DNA from: an uncultured Bacilli bacterium
GTDB lineage: Bacteria; Bacillota_I; Bacilli_A; RF39; UBA660
Reading direction: 5' to 3'
Assembly: GCA_934148845.1 (NCBI GenBank)
Contig: CAKPDH010000002.1
Coordinates: 279,777-343,776, forward strand
DNA length: 64,000 bases
Shown: positions 35,189-43,586 of the stretch, in pieces
Numbering within the stretch: position 1 is the first letter of the stretch
How the letters are laid out: each line of letters opens with the position of its first letter
The notes under the pieces: model-generated
What the model was told of the DNA's origin: nothing
The model's input: the letters and a program-made list of their open reading frames with translations, nothing else
The model's database searches: none
Position numbers and translations under genes: made by a program

Positions 35189-36181
35189 TTATTTACTCCT
35201 TTTAACTATTACATTTTGAATTACTGTAAATAAACTGTTTGTAATCCAATAAATTATAATTGACGTTGACATACTAAATGATGTTATAAAAATCATAACT
35301 ATCATTATATTAAACATCATACCCATTTGTTTTTTTTGTTCCTCACTAATTGAGCCTTTATTCATTTTAAATGAAAAGTATGTAACGAGTCCAACTAAGA
35401 CTGGTAATATTAAATAATAATATTCGCCCTTACCTGCACCAGCAAGTGGAGTCATTCCCATATGGAAACATAAGAATTTTCCTTCAAATAATAATGGTAA
35501 CCTATATAGAGCTTCATAGAAAGCAAAGAATAACGGAATTTGAATAAATCCAAGTAGACAACCACTTACAGGATTAATTTTATATTCTTTATATACCGCC
35601 ATCATTTCACTAGATTTCATCATCATTGATTCTTGATCTGTTTTGTTAGCGTATTTTTTTTCTATTTTATTTATTTTAGGTTGAGCTTTTTGCATATTCT
35701 CTGATTGCTTTAATGTTTTAATACTAAATGGTAATAATATCAATTTTATTAAAATAGTTACTAATATAATAGATATTCCATATTGATTTCCAATTATTTT
35801 TCCAAGATTTACTATAAGCCAAGCTAAAGGTTTAACAAATACGCTTGTCCATAATGTTTCGTATTTATCAAATACTTTAATATCTGTACATTTTGGTAAC
35901 TTGCTTATATCTAATATATTAGATACATTTTTTTTATATTCTTTCTTACTTAAATCACCAGCATCGAATTTTTTCTTATAATCAATTTTCTTTTTTTCTA
36001 TCGCTTTTTTATATTCATCATTTAACTCCACTGGTTTACATAAAATATTTTCAACTAAAACTTGATTTGTTGAAGTTGATTTAATAACTTTTTTATCTGC
36101 ATCTTTTAACTGTTTAGTACATCCTGTTAATGTAAGTAAAAGCACAAACAACAGGATTATTTTGTTTTTTTTGTTTTTCAT
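35189..36181 (-). CDS. yidC: Membrane protein insertase YidC (SpoIIIJ type)
   Basis: 330 residues. Lipoprotein signal with lipobox LTLTGC (Cys about residue 21), an extracellular segment, then the conserved five-helix insertase core (YGISIILVTILIKLILLPFSIKTLKQSENMQ; NPVSGCLLGFIQIPLFFAFYEALYRLP). Inserts membrane proteins with or without Sec. It starts one nucleotide after the rnpA stop. Confidence 0.95.
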   Translation of the reverse strand: MKNKKNKIILLFVLLLTLTGCTKQLKDADKKVIKSTSTNQVLVENILCKPVELNDEYKKAIEKKKIDYKKKFDAGDLSKKEYKKNVSNILDISKLPKCTDIKVFDKYETLWTSVFVKPLAWLIVNLGKIIGNQYGISIILVTILIKLILLPFSIKTLKQSENMQKAQPKINKIEKKYANKTDQESMMMKSSEMMAVYKEYKINPVSGCLLGFIQIPLFFAFYEALYRLPLLFEGKFLCFHMGMTPLAGAGKGEYYYLILPVLVGLVTYFSFKMNKGSISEEQKKQMGMMFNIMIVMIFITSFSMSTSIIIYWITNSLFTVIQNVIVKRSK

Positions 36182-36182
36182 T

Positions 36183-36518
36183 CTATTTCTCCTTTATTAA
36201 ATTTAAATTTTTTAAGGCAATTAATAAATTATTTTTACGCTCCAAAAAATTTTTTTCATTTATTCCCTTACCAACTATTATAATACAATTAAAGTTATTT
36301 TGATAGTATTTTTGATCAATTATATATTTAATTTGCCTTTTAACTTTATTTCTTCTAACAGCATTTCCTATTTTTTTTCCAACTGAAATGCCAAATTTAT
36401 AAGCACAATTTGTATTATATTCAACAAAAATTATATAATCCTTATATTTATATGCTTTATTATTTTTGATTATTCTATCAAAATCTTTGCTTTCTTTTAT
36501 TATGTTTATTTTCTTCAT
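36183..36518 (-). CDS. rnpA: Ribonuclease P protein component
   Basis: 111 residues; MKKINIIKESKDFDRIIKN and the RNR motif region VGKKIGNAVRRNKVKRQIK bind the RNase P RNA for tRNA 5' processing. I start at ATG 36518. Its only purine-rich site (AAAGGAAA) lies over 30 nt upstream, separated by an inverted repeat that could fold and bring it close. Confidence 0.95.
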   Translation of the reverse strand: MKKINIIKESKDFDRIIKNNKAYKYKDYIIFVEYNTNCAYKFGISVGKKIGNAVRRNKVKRQIKYIIDQKYYQNNFNCIIIVGKGINEKNFLERKNNLLIALKNLNLIKEK

Positions 36519-36525
36519 ATACAAT

Positions 36526-36556
36526 TAAGAATATTTTTTTATATTCTTTTCCTTTC
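36526..36556 (-). promoter_or_regulatory. Hairpin between ribosome binding site and start of rnpA
   Basis: Minus-strand inverted repeat AAGAATAT-AAAAAA-ATATTCTT sits between AAAGGAAA and the rnpA start codon. Folding would shorten the distance between the two, a possible translation switch. Confidence 0.45.
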
Positions 36557-36595
36557 ATATAGACTTAATTATATCATTTATTGTTATAATTTTCA

Positions 36596-36630
36596 AATAA
36601 TAATAAAAAAACACTGAACGAATCAGTGAA
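36596..36630 (-). terminator. Attenuator or terminator between rpmH and rnpA
   Basis: Minus-strand stem CACTGA / TCAGTG with a 5-nt loop and T7. Probably trims readthrough into rnpA so that L34 is made in excess. Confidence 0.8.
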
Positions 36631-36632
36631 TG

Positions 36633-36755
36633 TTAATGAGATAAAACTTTACGTCCTTTTTTTCTTCTTCTATTTATAATTTTAGTTTTCATACGTGCCA
36701 TGAATCCTAATTTTTTACTTTTTCTATGGTTATTTGGTTGATAAGTTCTTTTCAT
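36633..36755 (-). CDS. rpmH: 50S ribosomal protein L34 (short form)
   Basis: 40 residues instead of the usual 44. N-terminus MKRTYQPNNHRKSKKLGFMA and end RRRKKGRKVLSH are classic; the central part reads RMKTKIINRRRKK, four residues shorter than the normal RM-T-xGRxVLxRRR segment. A GGAGGTG site and a consensus promoter lie upstream. It marks the left edge of oriC. Confidence 0.96.
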   Translation of the reverse strand: MKRTYQPNNHRKSKKLGFMARMKTKIINRRRKKGRKVLSH

Positions 36756-36797
36756 TTTTACACCTCCATCAATTTAATTTTTTCGCTTGCTTTATAA

Positions 36798-36826
36798 ATT
36801 ATATATATTTTTTTTAGTTTTGTCAA
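36798..36826 (-). promoter_or_regulatory. rpmH promoter
   Basis: Perfect consensus on the minus strand: TTGACA (36821-36826), 17 nt, TATAAT (36798-36803). Confidence 0.9.
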
Positions 36827-36895
36827 TTATTTTTCTAAAAATCAATTTATTTGTTTATACAATATCTATTGTTGAGAAATATTTTTTTGTGTTTT

Positions 36896-36909
36896 ATTAC
36901 CCGGGAAAT
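36896..36909. other. Noc-box-like site near oriC
   Basis: ATTACCCGGGAAAT, one mismatch from the Bacillus Noc-binding sequence ATTTCCCGGGAAAT. 15 bp left of the first DnaA box. Confidence 0.55.
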
Positions 36910-37168
36910 ATTTTAATATATAGTTATGCACATTAATATTAACTTATAAACATTAATTAGTAAATGTTCACATGTTTTGTGGATAAAGTTATGCACATTT
37001 TTGTGCACAAGCCTATATTGTTCTTTTTTTTCGACATTTTTTTACATTCTATTTAATGTGTATAAGTCAATATTTATTTTGTTCATATCTTTTTAAGTAA
37101 AAAATTATGTGCATAACTGAAATAAATATCTAATTTTGAAGAATTCTTTATAATTAAAAGTATTTTTA

Positions 37169-37197
37169 TTGTTTTTAATAAAAAAATATTGTAAAAT
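37169..37197 (+). promoter_or_regulatory. dnaA promoter
   Basis: -35 TTGTTT (37169-37174), 17 nt, -10 TAAAAT (37192-37197). The predicted start falls on the DnaA box at 37201-37209, which fits autoregulation by DnaA. Confidence 0.7.
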
Positions 37198-37227
37198 ATA
37201 TGTGTATAAGTTTCAAGGAGGTGTGGT

Positions 37228-38583
37228 ATGGATTTAAACAACATATGGAAATCATTTTTAGAAAAAATCAAAACGCAAGTATCAGATATTACTTATGATA
37301 CCTGGTTTTCTGAAACAAGATTAATAAATTTAAACAATGGGGTTGCTACCATTGTAGTTCCTTACCATATTCATAAAAAAAATTTAAGTGAAAATTATAG
37401 TGATTTAATTGAAGAAACATTTACTGAAATAACTGGAACAAATTTTAAATTTAATTATATTATTGAAGAAGAAGTAGAAAATAATTTATCTGATAATAAC
37501 TTAATTATTGGGGTTCCTAATAATAATGATATATATGAATCCAATTTAGATCCTAAATATACTTTTGAAAATTTTATGATTGGACCTAGTAATAAATTTG
37601 CCGCAACTAGCGCACTTGCTGTTGCAGAACAACCAGGCAAAATGTATAATCCATTATTTATATATGGATCTAGTGGGTTAGGTAAAACTCATTTAATGCA
37701 TTCAATAGGAAACTATATTGTTAAAAATAGTAATAAAAAAGTTTTATACATAACTTGCGACAATTTTGTCTCTGATTTTGTTGATATATGTAGAAAAAAT
37801 AATGGATCTAATAATATGGATGCAATAAAGCAGTTCAAAAACAAATATAGAGATATTGACGTATTAATGATTGATGATATACACAATTTAGTGGGCGCAA
37901 CTAGCGCGCAACAAGAGTTTTTCAACACTTTTAATGAATTATATAATAATGAAAAACAAATAATAATATCATCAGATAGATCTCCAGATGACATAAAAAA
38001 ACTTGAAGAGAGATTAAAGACAAGATTTAATTGGGGACTACAAGTTAATATATTACCTCCTGATTTTAAACTTAGAATGTCTATTTTGAACAAAAAAATA
38101 GAAAATAATGAATTATCCGGTATTGTACCACTTGATGTTAAAGAATATATAGCAAGTAATTGTGTAGGGGATGTAAGAAAACTTGAAGGAGCTATTACAC
38201 GTGTTTTTGCTTATGCAACAATGATGAATGGATCATCTATTACACTAGATCTAGCTATTGATGCATTAAAGGATTACTTTGTTAAAACTATTGTATCTAA
38301 AAATAAAATGGATCAAGTGGTTCAAATAATTTGTGATCATTATAATCTTACATATGAAGAATTAATGAGCAAAAAAAGAAGTAATGAAGTTGCAATTCCA
38401 AGACAGGTTGCTATGTATATATGTAGAGTATATTTAGATGAAAATTTAACTAAAATAGGAATTCAATTTGGTGGAAAAAACCATACAACAGTTATGCATG
38501 CTGTTGATAAAATTAAAAAAGAAATATTAAAAGATGATATTTTAAACTCTGAAATTCAAAAAATGATAAACCAAATTAGATAA
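37228..38583 (+). CDS. dnaA: Chromosomal replication initiator DnaA
   Basis: 451 residues. Domain I at the N-terminus (MDLNNIWKSFLEKIKTQVS), AAA+ domain with Walker A GSSGLGKTH and Walker B VLMIDDIHNL, and domain IV with the DnaA-box signature GGKNHTTVMHAVDKIKKE. AAGGAGGTG gives a strong start. DnaA boxes flank the gene on both sides. Confidence 0.98.
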   Translation: MDLNNIWKSFLEKIKTQVSDITYDTWFSETRLINLNNGVATIVVPYHIHKKNLSENYSDLIEETFTEITGTNFKFNYIIEEEVENNLSDNNLIIGVPNNNDIYESNLDPKYTFENFMIGPSNKFAATSALAVAEQPGKMYNPLFIYGSSGLGKTHLMHSIGNYIVKNSNKKVLYITCDNFVSDFVDICRKNNGSNNMDAIKQFKNKYRDIDVLMIDDIHNLVGATSAQQEFFNTFNELYNNEKQIIISSDRSPDDIKKLEERLKTRFNWGLQVNILPPDFKLRMSILNKKIENNELSGIVPLDVKEYIASNCVGDVRKLEGAITRVFAYATMMNGSSITLDLAIDALKDYFVKTIVSKNKMDQVVQIICDHYNLTYEELMSKKRSNEVAIPRQVAMYICRVYLDENLTKIGIQFGGKNHTTVMHAVDKIKKEILKDDILNSEIQKMINQIR

Positions 38584-38713
38584 ATGTGTATAAAAATAAA
38601 TTATAAACTAGTTATGCACATACTTAAATTAGTTTAAAATAAAAGAGATATAATAGTTATGAACATTATAAACATTAATAAAAATAATAATTATATAAGA
38701 AAGAAGGAAAAAT
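38584..38713. other. oriC: oriC, downstream part (dnaA-dnaN intergenic, probable unwinding region)
   Basis: DnaA boxes at 38585-38593 (minus, TTATACACA) and 38612-38620 (plus, TTATGCACA), weaker variants near 38657-38674, then about 90 bp of almost pure A/T up to dnaN. In Bacillus the unwinding element lies in this position. I found only weak DnaA-trio-like triplets after the plus-strand box. A TATAAT at 38649-38654 may be the dnaN -10. Confidence 0.75.
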
Positions 38714-39835
38714 ATGAAATTATCAATAAAACAAAAAGTATTAATGGAACATTTAAATTATGTAATTAAAGGAATTTCTAATAAGAATTTAATTCCTATA
38801 TTAAATTGTATAAAGTTTGAATTAACAGATGATGGATTATATTTATTAAGCACAGATAACGAAATTGCTATAAAATCTTTTATTCCTAGTAAAGATATAG
38901 ATCTTATAGACATAAAAGGTGAAATAGTTATTTCCGGAAGATATATATATGATATAGTTAGAAAATTAACTAATGAGATTATAAATATAGAAGAAATAAT
39001 TGATTCACAAGTGTTAATTACAACTAATTCATCATCATTTAAATTAAATTGTAATAATGCAGATGAATTTCCTAATATTGATTTAGAATTTACATCAACG
39101 CCAGTTTTAATTAGTGAAAAAGAATTTAAATCGGCTATAAATCAAACTATCTTTGCTACATCACAACAAGAAAGTAGACCAACATTAACTGGTGTTAATT
39201 TTAAATTAAATAAAAATTTAATGGAAGTAACAGCAACAGATTCATACAGATTATCGAAGAAAGTTATCAAATTAAATACACATATAACTGAAAATTTAGA
39301 TATAATTATTCCAAGTAAAAACTTATATGAAATAATTAAATTAGTTAGTGAAGATGATAGTATGTTAGAAATGCACATTTTTGCTAATAAAGTAATATTT
39401 AAAATTAAAGATATAATAATCATGACAAGGCTTATAAATGGTAATTATCCTGATACTAATAAGCTTATTCCAGAAACTAGTGATTTAAAAATAAAACTAG
39501 ATTTAAATAATTTCTATAATGCTATAGATAGAGCATCATTATTAACAAATACTGAAGAAAAAAATATAATAAAATTAGAAACAAAAGGTAATATAATGAT
39601 AATTTCATCTAATATACCAGAAATAGGAAATGTTGAAGAAAAAATAATGATAGAAAAAAATCAAGATAAGGATATTAAAATTTCATTTAGTTCAAAATAT
39701 ATGATGGATGCAATTAAAACTTTTGAAAGTGATAAAATTGAATTACATTTTAGTGGGGAGATAAGACCTATTATATTAAATTATGTAGATTCTAAGGAAC
39801 TTACGCAATTAATTTTACCAATTAGGACATATTAA
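38714..39835 (+). CDS. dnaN: DNA polymerase III beta sliding clamp
   Basis: 373 residues. Three-domain clamp: MKLSIKQKVLMEHLNYVIKGISNKNLIPILNCIKFEL at the start, RPTLTGVNFKL and VTATDSYRLSKK in the middle, ending RPIILNYVDSKELTQLILPIRTY. GAAGGA precedes the ATG. Tethers polymerase and binds many repair proteins. Confidence 0.97.
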   Translation: MKLSIKQKVLMEHLNYVIKGISNKNLIPILNCIKFELTDDGLYLLSTDNEIAIKSFIPSKDIDLIDIKGEIVISGRYIYDIVRKLTNEIINIEEIIDSQVLITTNSSSFKLNCNNADEFPNIDLEFTSTPVLISEKEFKSAINQTIFATSQQESRPTLTGVNFKLNKNLMEVTATDSYRLSKKVIKLNTHITENLDIIIPSKNLYEIIKLVSEDDSMLEMHIFANKVIFKIKDIIIMTRLINGNYPDTNKLIPETSDLKIKLDLNNFYNAIDRASLLTNTEEKNIIKLETKGNIMIISSNIPEIGNVEEKIMIEKNQDKDIKISFSSKYMMDAIKTFESDKIELHFSGEIRPIILNYVDSKELTQLILPIRTY

Positions 39836-39839
39836 AAAT

Positions 39840-39873
39840 TAAAAAATTCACTCTAAAAAGTGCTTTTTTTTTG
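39840..39873 (+). terminator. dnaN terminator
   Basis: Short stem CACT / AGTG extended by flanking A-T pairing, followed by C and T9. It separates dnaN from the ComK-family gene. Confidence 0.65.
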
Positions 39874-39888
39874 ATTTTTTTAATCTCG

Positions 39889-39915
39889 TCGACAAAATTC
39901 ATCATATATCGACAT
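39889..39915 (+). repeat. TCGACA direct repeat upstream of the comK-like gene
   Basis: TCGACA at 39889-39894 and 39910-39915, starts 21 bp apart (two helical turns), 40-65 bp upstream of the start codon. Looks like a pair of operator half-sites; no regulator assigned. Confidence 0.4.
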
Positions 39916-39954
39916 TTGAGTGATGTATAAGAGATACCAAGAAAGGGGGATTTC

Positions 39955-40413
39955 ATGAATCAATATGAGATAGGATCATCAACATTAGCTATTATACCTA
40001 TAAGCGATAAGATATCAAAAGTATATGAAGAAGAAACAGAATATATAGTTAATAAATCTGCAAATAGTATAATAAAAGATAGTTGTGAATTTTACGGTAG
40101 TTCATATGAAGGAAGATGTATAGGTACAAAAAGATTAACAGGTATAAAAACAAAATTTCCGATAATAGTTGAGGAAAGTAGAAATATAATATTTTTTCCA
40201 ACAAAATCTTCTAGAACAGGTCAAAGTTCTTGGGTAGCACTTAATAAAATAAAAAGCTATAGTAAAAGTAAAGAAAATTCGAAAATTTTATTTTTAAATG
40301 AAAAAGATATAAATGTAGATATATCATTTTATTCTTTGGAAAATCAAATATGTAGAGCAACAATATTAAAATCTAAATTATATGAAAGAAAATTAGAAGA
40401 AAAATCAAAATAA
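39955..40413 (+). CDS. comK: ComK-family competence transcription factor
   Basis: 152 residues. The ComK core is readable: YEIGSSTLAIIP, CEFYGSSYEGRCIGTKRLTG, KFPIIVEESRNIIFFPTKSSR, SSWVALNKI and FYSLENQICRATILKSK, aligning along Bacillus ComK. It lacks the C-terminal 35-40 residues, including the FMLYPK motif used for MecA/ClpC-driven degradation. ComK activates DNA-uptake genes. AAGGGGG precedes the ATG. It occupies the dnaN-recF gap where Bacillus has an S4-domain gene. Own promoter region and terminator. Confidence 0.88.
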   Translation: MNQYEIGSSTLAIIPISDKISKVYEEETEYIVNKSANSIIKDSCEFYGSSYEGRCIGTKRLTGIKTKFPIIVEESRNIIFFPTKSSRTGQSSWVALNKIKSYSKSKENSKILFLNEKDINVDISFYSLENQICRATILKSKLYERKLEEKSK

Positions 40414-40430
40414 AACTTGATTTTTCTTTT
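40399..40430 (+). terminator. comK terminator
   Basis: Perfect stem GAAAAATCAA / TTGATTTTTC with an 8-nt loop and T4, overlapping the comK stop codon. Confidence 0.8.
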
Positions 40431-40446
40431 TAAATCGATTATTTTA

Positions 40447-40455
40447 TGGTATAAT
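40447..40455 (+). promoter_or_regulatory. recF extended -10 promoter
   Basis: TGGTATAAT, a perfect extended -10 element; no good -35. Predicted start near 40462 gives a leader of about 50 nt. Confidence 0.6.
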
Positions 40456-40512
40456 TATACATGTGTATAGGGATACTAATTTACTATAAAGTTAAATTAA
40501 GGGGGATTTATT

Positions 40513-40539
40513 ATGAAAAGAGTGCCTATATGTATATAA
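40513..40539 (+). CDS. Eight-codon leader ORF overlapping recF
   Basis: ATG AAA AGA GTG CCT ATA TGT ATA TAA encodes MKRVPICI. It has the strong AAGGGGG ribosome binding site that recF itself lacks, and the recF ATG (40530) lies inside it in another frame. A ribosome stopping at 40539 could restart at recF. Too short to be sure it is translated. Confidence 0.45.
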   Translation: MKRVPICI

Positions 40540-41648
40540 AAAAAATAAAATTATCAAATTTTAGAAATTATCAAAAATTAAATTTTAGTTTAACAAAGGG
40601 TATTAATATTGTTTATGGAGAAAATGCTCAAGGAAAAACAAATTTACTTGAAAGTATTTATGTACTTGGATTTACCAAATCTCATAGAAGCTTTATAGAT
40701 AATAGTCTAATAACAGATGGAAAAAATTTTTTATCTATTGAAGGAATATATTCAGATAATAAATTTGATAATAAATTAAATATATATATTGATGCTAAAT
40801 CAAAAGTATTAAAATATAATGATAATTTAATAAAAAAAGTAAGTGATTATATTTCATTATTAAATATAATTATTTTTTATCCAGATGATTTAGAAATAAT
40901 TAAAGGTTCTCCACAAATAAGAAGAAAATATATAGATCTAGAATTGTCCCAATTATATAGTAATTATTATATATTATTAAATGAGTATAATAAGATCTTA
41001 AAAATTAGAAATGATTATTTAAAAAAAATATCTAAGGGAAATAAAGTTGATATATCATATTTTGATATAATCACTAGTTATTTGATTGAAAAATCAATAC
41101 AAATATATAAATTAAGATATAAATACATATCAAAAATAAATGAAAATTGTTGTAATATATTTAAATCAATTACTGGATTAGATGGTTTTAAAATCATTTA
41201 TAAACCTAGTATTAACTTTAACTTATATGATGATAATATAGTAGAAAAATTACTAAAAGAATACAAAAGTAAATTAAATAATGATATTAAAAATTTATCC
41301 ACAAGTATAGGTCCCCATAAAGATGATATAGAATTTTACTTAGAAAATAAAAATTTAAAACTATATGGATCTCAAGGTCAACAAAGAATAGCAGTATTAG
41401 CTTTTAAACTATCTGAAATAGAAATTATTAAAAAATATAAGGGAACAACGCCTATATTGTTATTGGATGATATTTTTAGTGAATTAGATGATTCAAAGAA
41501 AAATAAATTATTAAAATATATAAGTAAGGATATTCAAACAATTATAACGACAACTGATTTAAATAGTTTAGATTTGAAATTAATAAAGAAATCTAAGTTA
41601 TTTAATATAAAAAATGGCAACATAATTAAAATCAAAGAGGTGATATAG
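40530..41648 (+). CDS. recF: DNA replication and repair protein RecF
   Basis: 372 residues from MYIKKIKLSNFRNYQKL, the exact family N-terminus; the longer frame from 40461 is not conserved. Walker A VYGENAQGKTNLLE, signature LYGSQGQQRIAVLAFKLSE, Walker B ILLLDDIFSELD. An SMC-like ATPase that helps load RecA at gaps with RecO and RecR. No ribosome binding site of its own. Confidence 0.96.
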   Translation: MYIKKIKLSNFRNYQKLNFSLTKGINIVYGENAQGKTNLLESIYVLGFTKSHRSFIDNSLITDGKNFLSIEGIYSDNKFDNKLNIYIDAKSKVLKYNDNLIKKVSDYISLLNIIIFYPDDLEIIKGSPQIRRKYIDLELSQLYSNYYILLNEYNKILKIRNDYLKKISKGNKVDISYFDIITSYLIEKSIQIYKLRYKYISKINENCCNIFKSITGLDGFKIIYKPSINFNLYDDNIVEKLLKEYKSKLNNDIKNLSTSIGPHKDDIEFYLENKNLKLYGSQGQQRIAVLAFKLSEIEIIKKYKGTTPILLLDDIFSELDDSKKNKLLKYISKDIQTIITTTDLNSLDLKLIKKSKLFNIKNGNIIKIKEVI

Positions 41649-43577
41649 ATGAATGAAGAAATAAATCATTATGATGCATCAGATATTCAAGTGTTAGAGG
41701 GATTAGAAGCAGTACGTAAAAGACCTGGTATGTATATTGGAACGACAGATGTTAAAGGATTACATCATTTAGTATGGGAGATTGTAGATAATTCTATAGA
41801 TGAATCCTTAGCGGGCTATTGTAAAAATATTGAAGTAGTAATAAATAAAGATAATTCTATTACAGTAAAAGATGATGGTCGTGGTATTCCAGTAGATATT
41901 CATCCAAAAACAAAAATATCAACTGTTGAAACTGTTTATACAGTACTTCATGCAGGTGGTAAATTCGGTGGTGGCGGATATAAAGTATCTGGTGGTTTGC
42001 ACGGAGTAGGTGCAAGTGTTGTTAATGCCTTGTCAAAATGGGTTGAAGTAAAAGTATATAAAAATTCTAAAATTTATTATATAAGATTCGAAAATGGAGG
42101 GCATACCGTTGAACCATTAAAGGTAATAGGTGAATGTGCTTCTAACAGAACAGGTACAGTTGTCACTTTTAAACCAGATCCAGATATATTTGACACAGAT
42201 ATATTTGATTATAATACTCTTATGATAAGAATAAGGGAGTTAGCTTTTTTAAATAGGGGACTTAGACTTACATTAAGAGACGATAGAGATATGGAAGATA
42301 CCACTGGAGAAACTTTTATGTATGAGGGCGGTATAAGTGAGTATGTAAGATTTATAAACAAGGAAAAGACCGTAATTCATGATAAAATTATTCATTTAGA
42401 TGGAGAAGAAGATGGAGTATTCTTTGAAGTAGCAATGCAGTATAATACAGGATATAATGATAATATTTATTCATTTGTTAATAATATAAACACTCATGAT
42501 GGTGGAACTCATGAGGATGGTGTAAAAAGAGCTTTAACAAGAGTAATAAATAATTATGCCAGAAAAACAAATTTATTAAAAGAAAAAGATGAATCGTTAA
42601 CTGGTGATGATGTTAAAGAAGGACTTACAATGATTATATCTTGTAAACATCCAAACCCACAATTTGAAGGTCAAACAAAGGGAAGACTCGGAAATTCAGA
42701 GGTAAGAAAGCTAGCTGATAACGTTTTTAGTCAAGGATTTGAAAAGTTTTTACTTGAAAATCCAACAGAAGCAAAAATAATAGTTGAAAAGTGTATGTTA
42801 GCTTGTAGAGCTAGAAATGCTGCAAAAAAGGCACGTGAAATAACTAGAAAAAGCGAAATGCAAACAACAAATTTTTTTGGAAAGCTTTCAGATTGTAAAA
42901 GTAAAGATCCAAAGGTATCAGAAATATTTATAGTCGAGGGAGATTCTGCCGGAGGAAGTGCTAAAAAAGGTAGAGACTCAATAACTCAAGCAATATTGCC
43001 ACTTAGAGGTAAAATATTAAATGTAGAAAAAAATAGATTAGATAGAGCGTTAGGAAATGAAGAAATAAGATCTATTATAACAGCTTTTGGTACTGGTATA
43101 GGCGAAGAATTTAATTTGGAAAAATTAAGATATGATAAAATAATCATAATGACCGATGCGGATGTTGATGGCGCACATATACGTGTATTATTACTAACTC
43201 TTTTCTATAGATTTTTTAGACCTATAGTGGAAGCTGGTCATGTTTATGCAGCTCAACCACCTTTGTTTAGAATAAGACATGGAAAAGTTCGTAAGTATGT
43301 GCTTACAGAGCAAGAAAAAAATTCTTATTTGAATACTTTACCAGAGAATATAAAAGTACGTGCTGAAATAACTAGAATGAAGGGTTTAGGTGAAATGGAT
43401 CCAGAGGAATTAAATGAAACAACTATGGACATAGAAAAACGTGTACTAAGAAAAATAACTGTAAGTGATTGTATGACTGCAGATCAAGTATTTTCTAAAT
43501 TAATGGGTGATGAAGTAGAACCTAGACGTAAATTTATAGAAGAAAATGCAAAATATGTACAGAATTTGGATATATAG
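41649..43577 (+). CDS. gyrB: DNA gyrase subunit B
   Basis: 642 residues. GHKL ATPase motifs EIVDNSIDESLAG, DDGRGIPVD and GGLHGVGASVVNALS; TOPRIM EGDSAGGSAKKGRDS and TDADVDGAHIRVLLL. Starts right after recF with AAAGAGGTG upstream. Supplies ATP hydrolysis for negative supercoiling with GyrA. Confidence 0.98.
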   Translation: MNEEINHYDASDIQVLEGLEAVRKRPGMYIGTTDVKGLHHLVWEIVDNSIDESLAGYCKNIEVVINKDNSITVKDDGRGIPVDIHPKTKISTVETVYTVLHAGGKFGGGGYKVSGGLHGVGASVVNALSKWVEVKVYKNSKIYYIRFENGGHTVEPLKVIGECASNRTGTVVTFKPDPDIFDTDIFDYNTLMIRIRELAFLNRGLRLTLRDDRDMEDTTGETFMYEGGISEYVRFINKEKTVIHDKIIHLDGEEDGVFFEVAMQYNTGYNDNIYSFVNNINTHDGGTHEDGVKRALTRVINNYARKTNLLKEKDESLTGDDVKEGLTMIISCKHPNPQFEGQTKGRLGNSEVRKLADNVFSQGFEKFLLENPTEAKIIVEKCMLACRARNAAKKAREITRKSEMQTTNFFGKLSDCKSKDPKVSEIFIVEGDSAGGSAKKGRDSITQAILPLRGKILNVEKNRLDRALGNEEIRSIITAFGTGIGEEFNLEKLRYDKIIIMTDADVDGAHIRVLLLTLFYRFFRPIVEAGHVYAAQPPLFRIRHGKVRKYVLTEQEKNSYLNTLPENIKVRAEITRMKGLGEMDPEELNETTMDIEKRVLRKITVSDCMTADQVFSKLMGDEVEPRRKFIEENAKYVQNLDI

Positions 43578-43586
43578 GAGGTATAC

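Larger units (their letters stand above)
36756..37227. other. oriC: oriC, upstream part (rpmH-dnaA intergenic)
   Basis: 472 bp with six DnaA boxes fitting TTATNCACA: + strand 36924-36932 and 36989-36997; - strand 36978-36986 (TTATCCACA), 37057-37065, 37108-37116 and 37201-37209. It also holds a palindromic TTGTGCACAA at 37001-37010, a Noc-box-like site at 36896-36909, and the divergent rpmH and dnaA promoters. With the downstream part this is a bipartite origin as in Bacillus. Confidence 0.92.

Noticed and set aside
42826..42841. GGCACGTGAAAT in gyrB resembling parS
   Set aside because: The left half lacks the TTTC needed; too few matches for ParB specificity.
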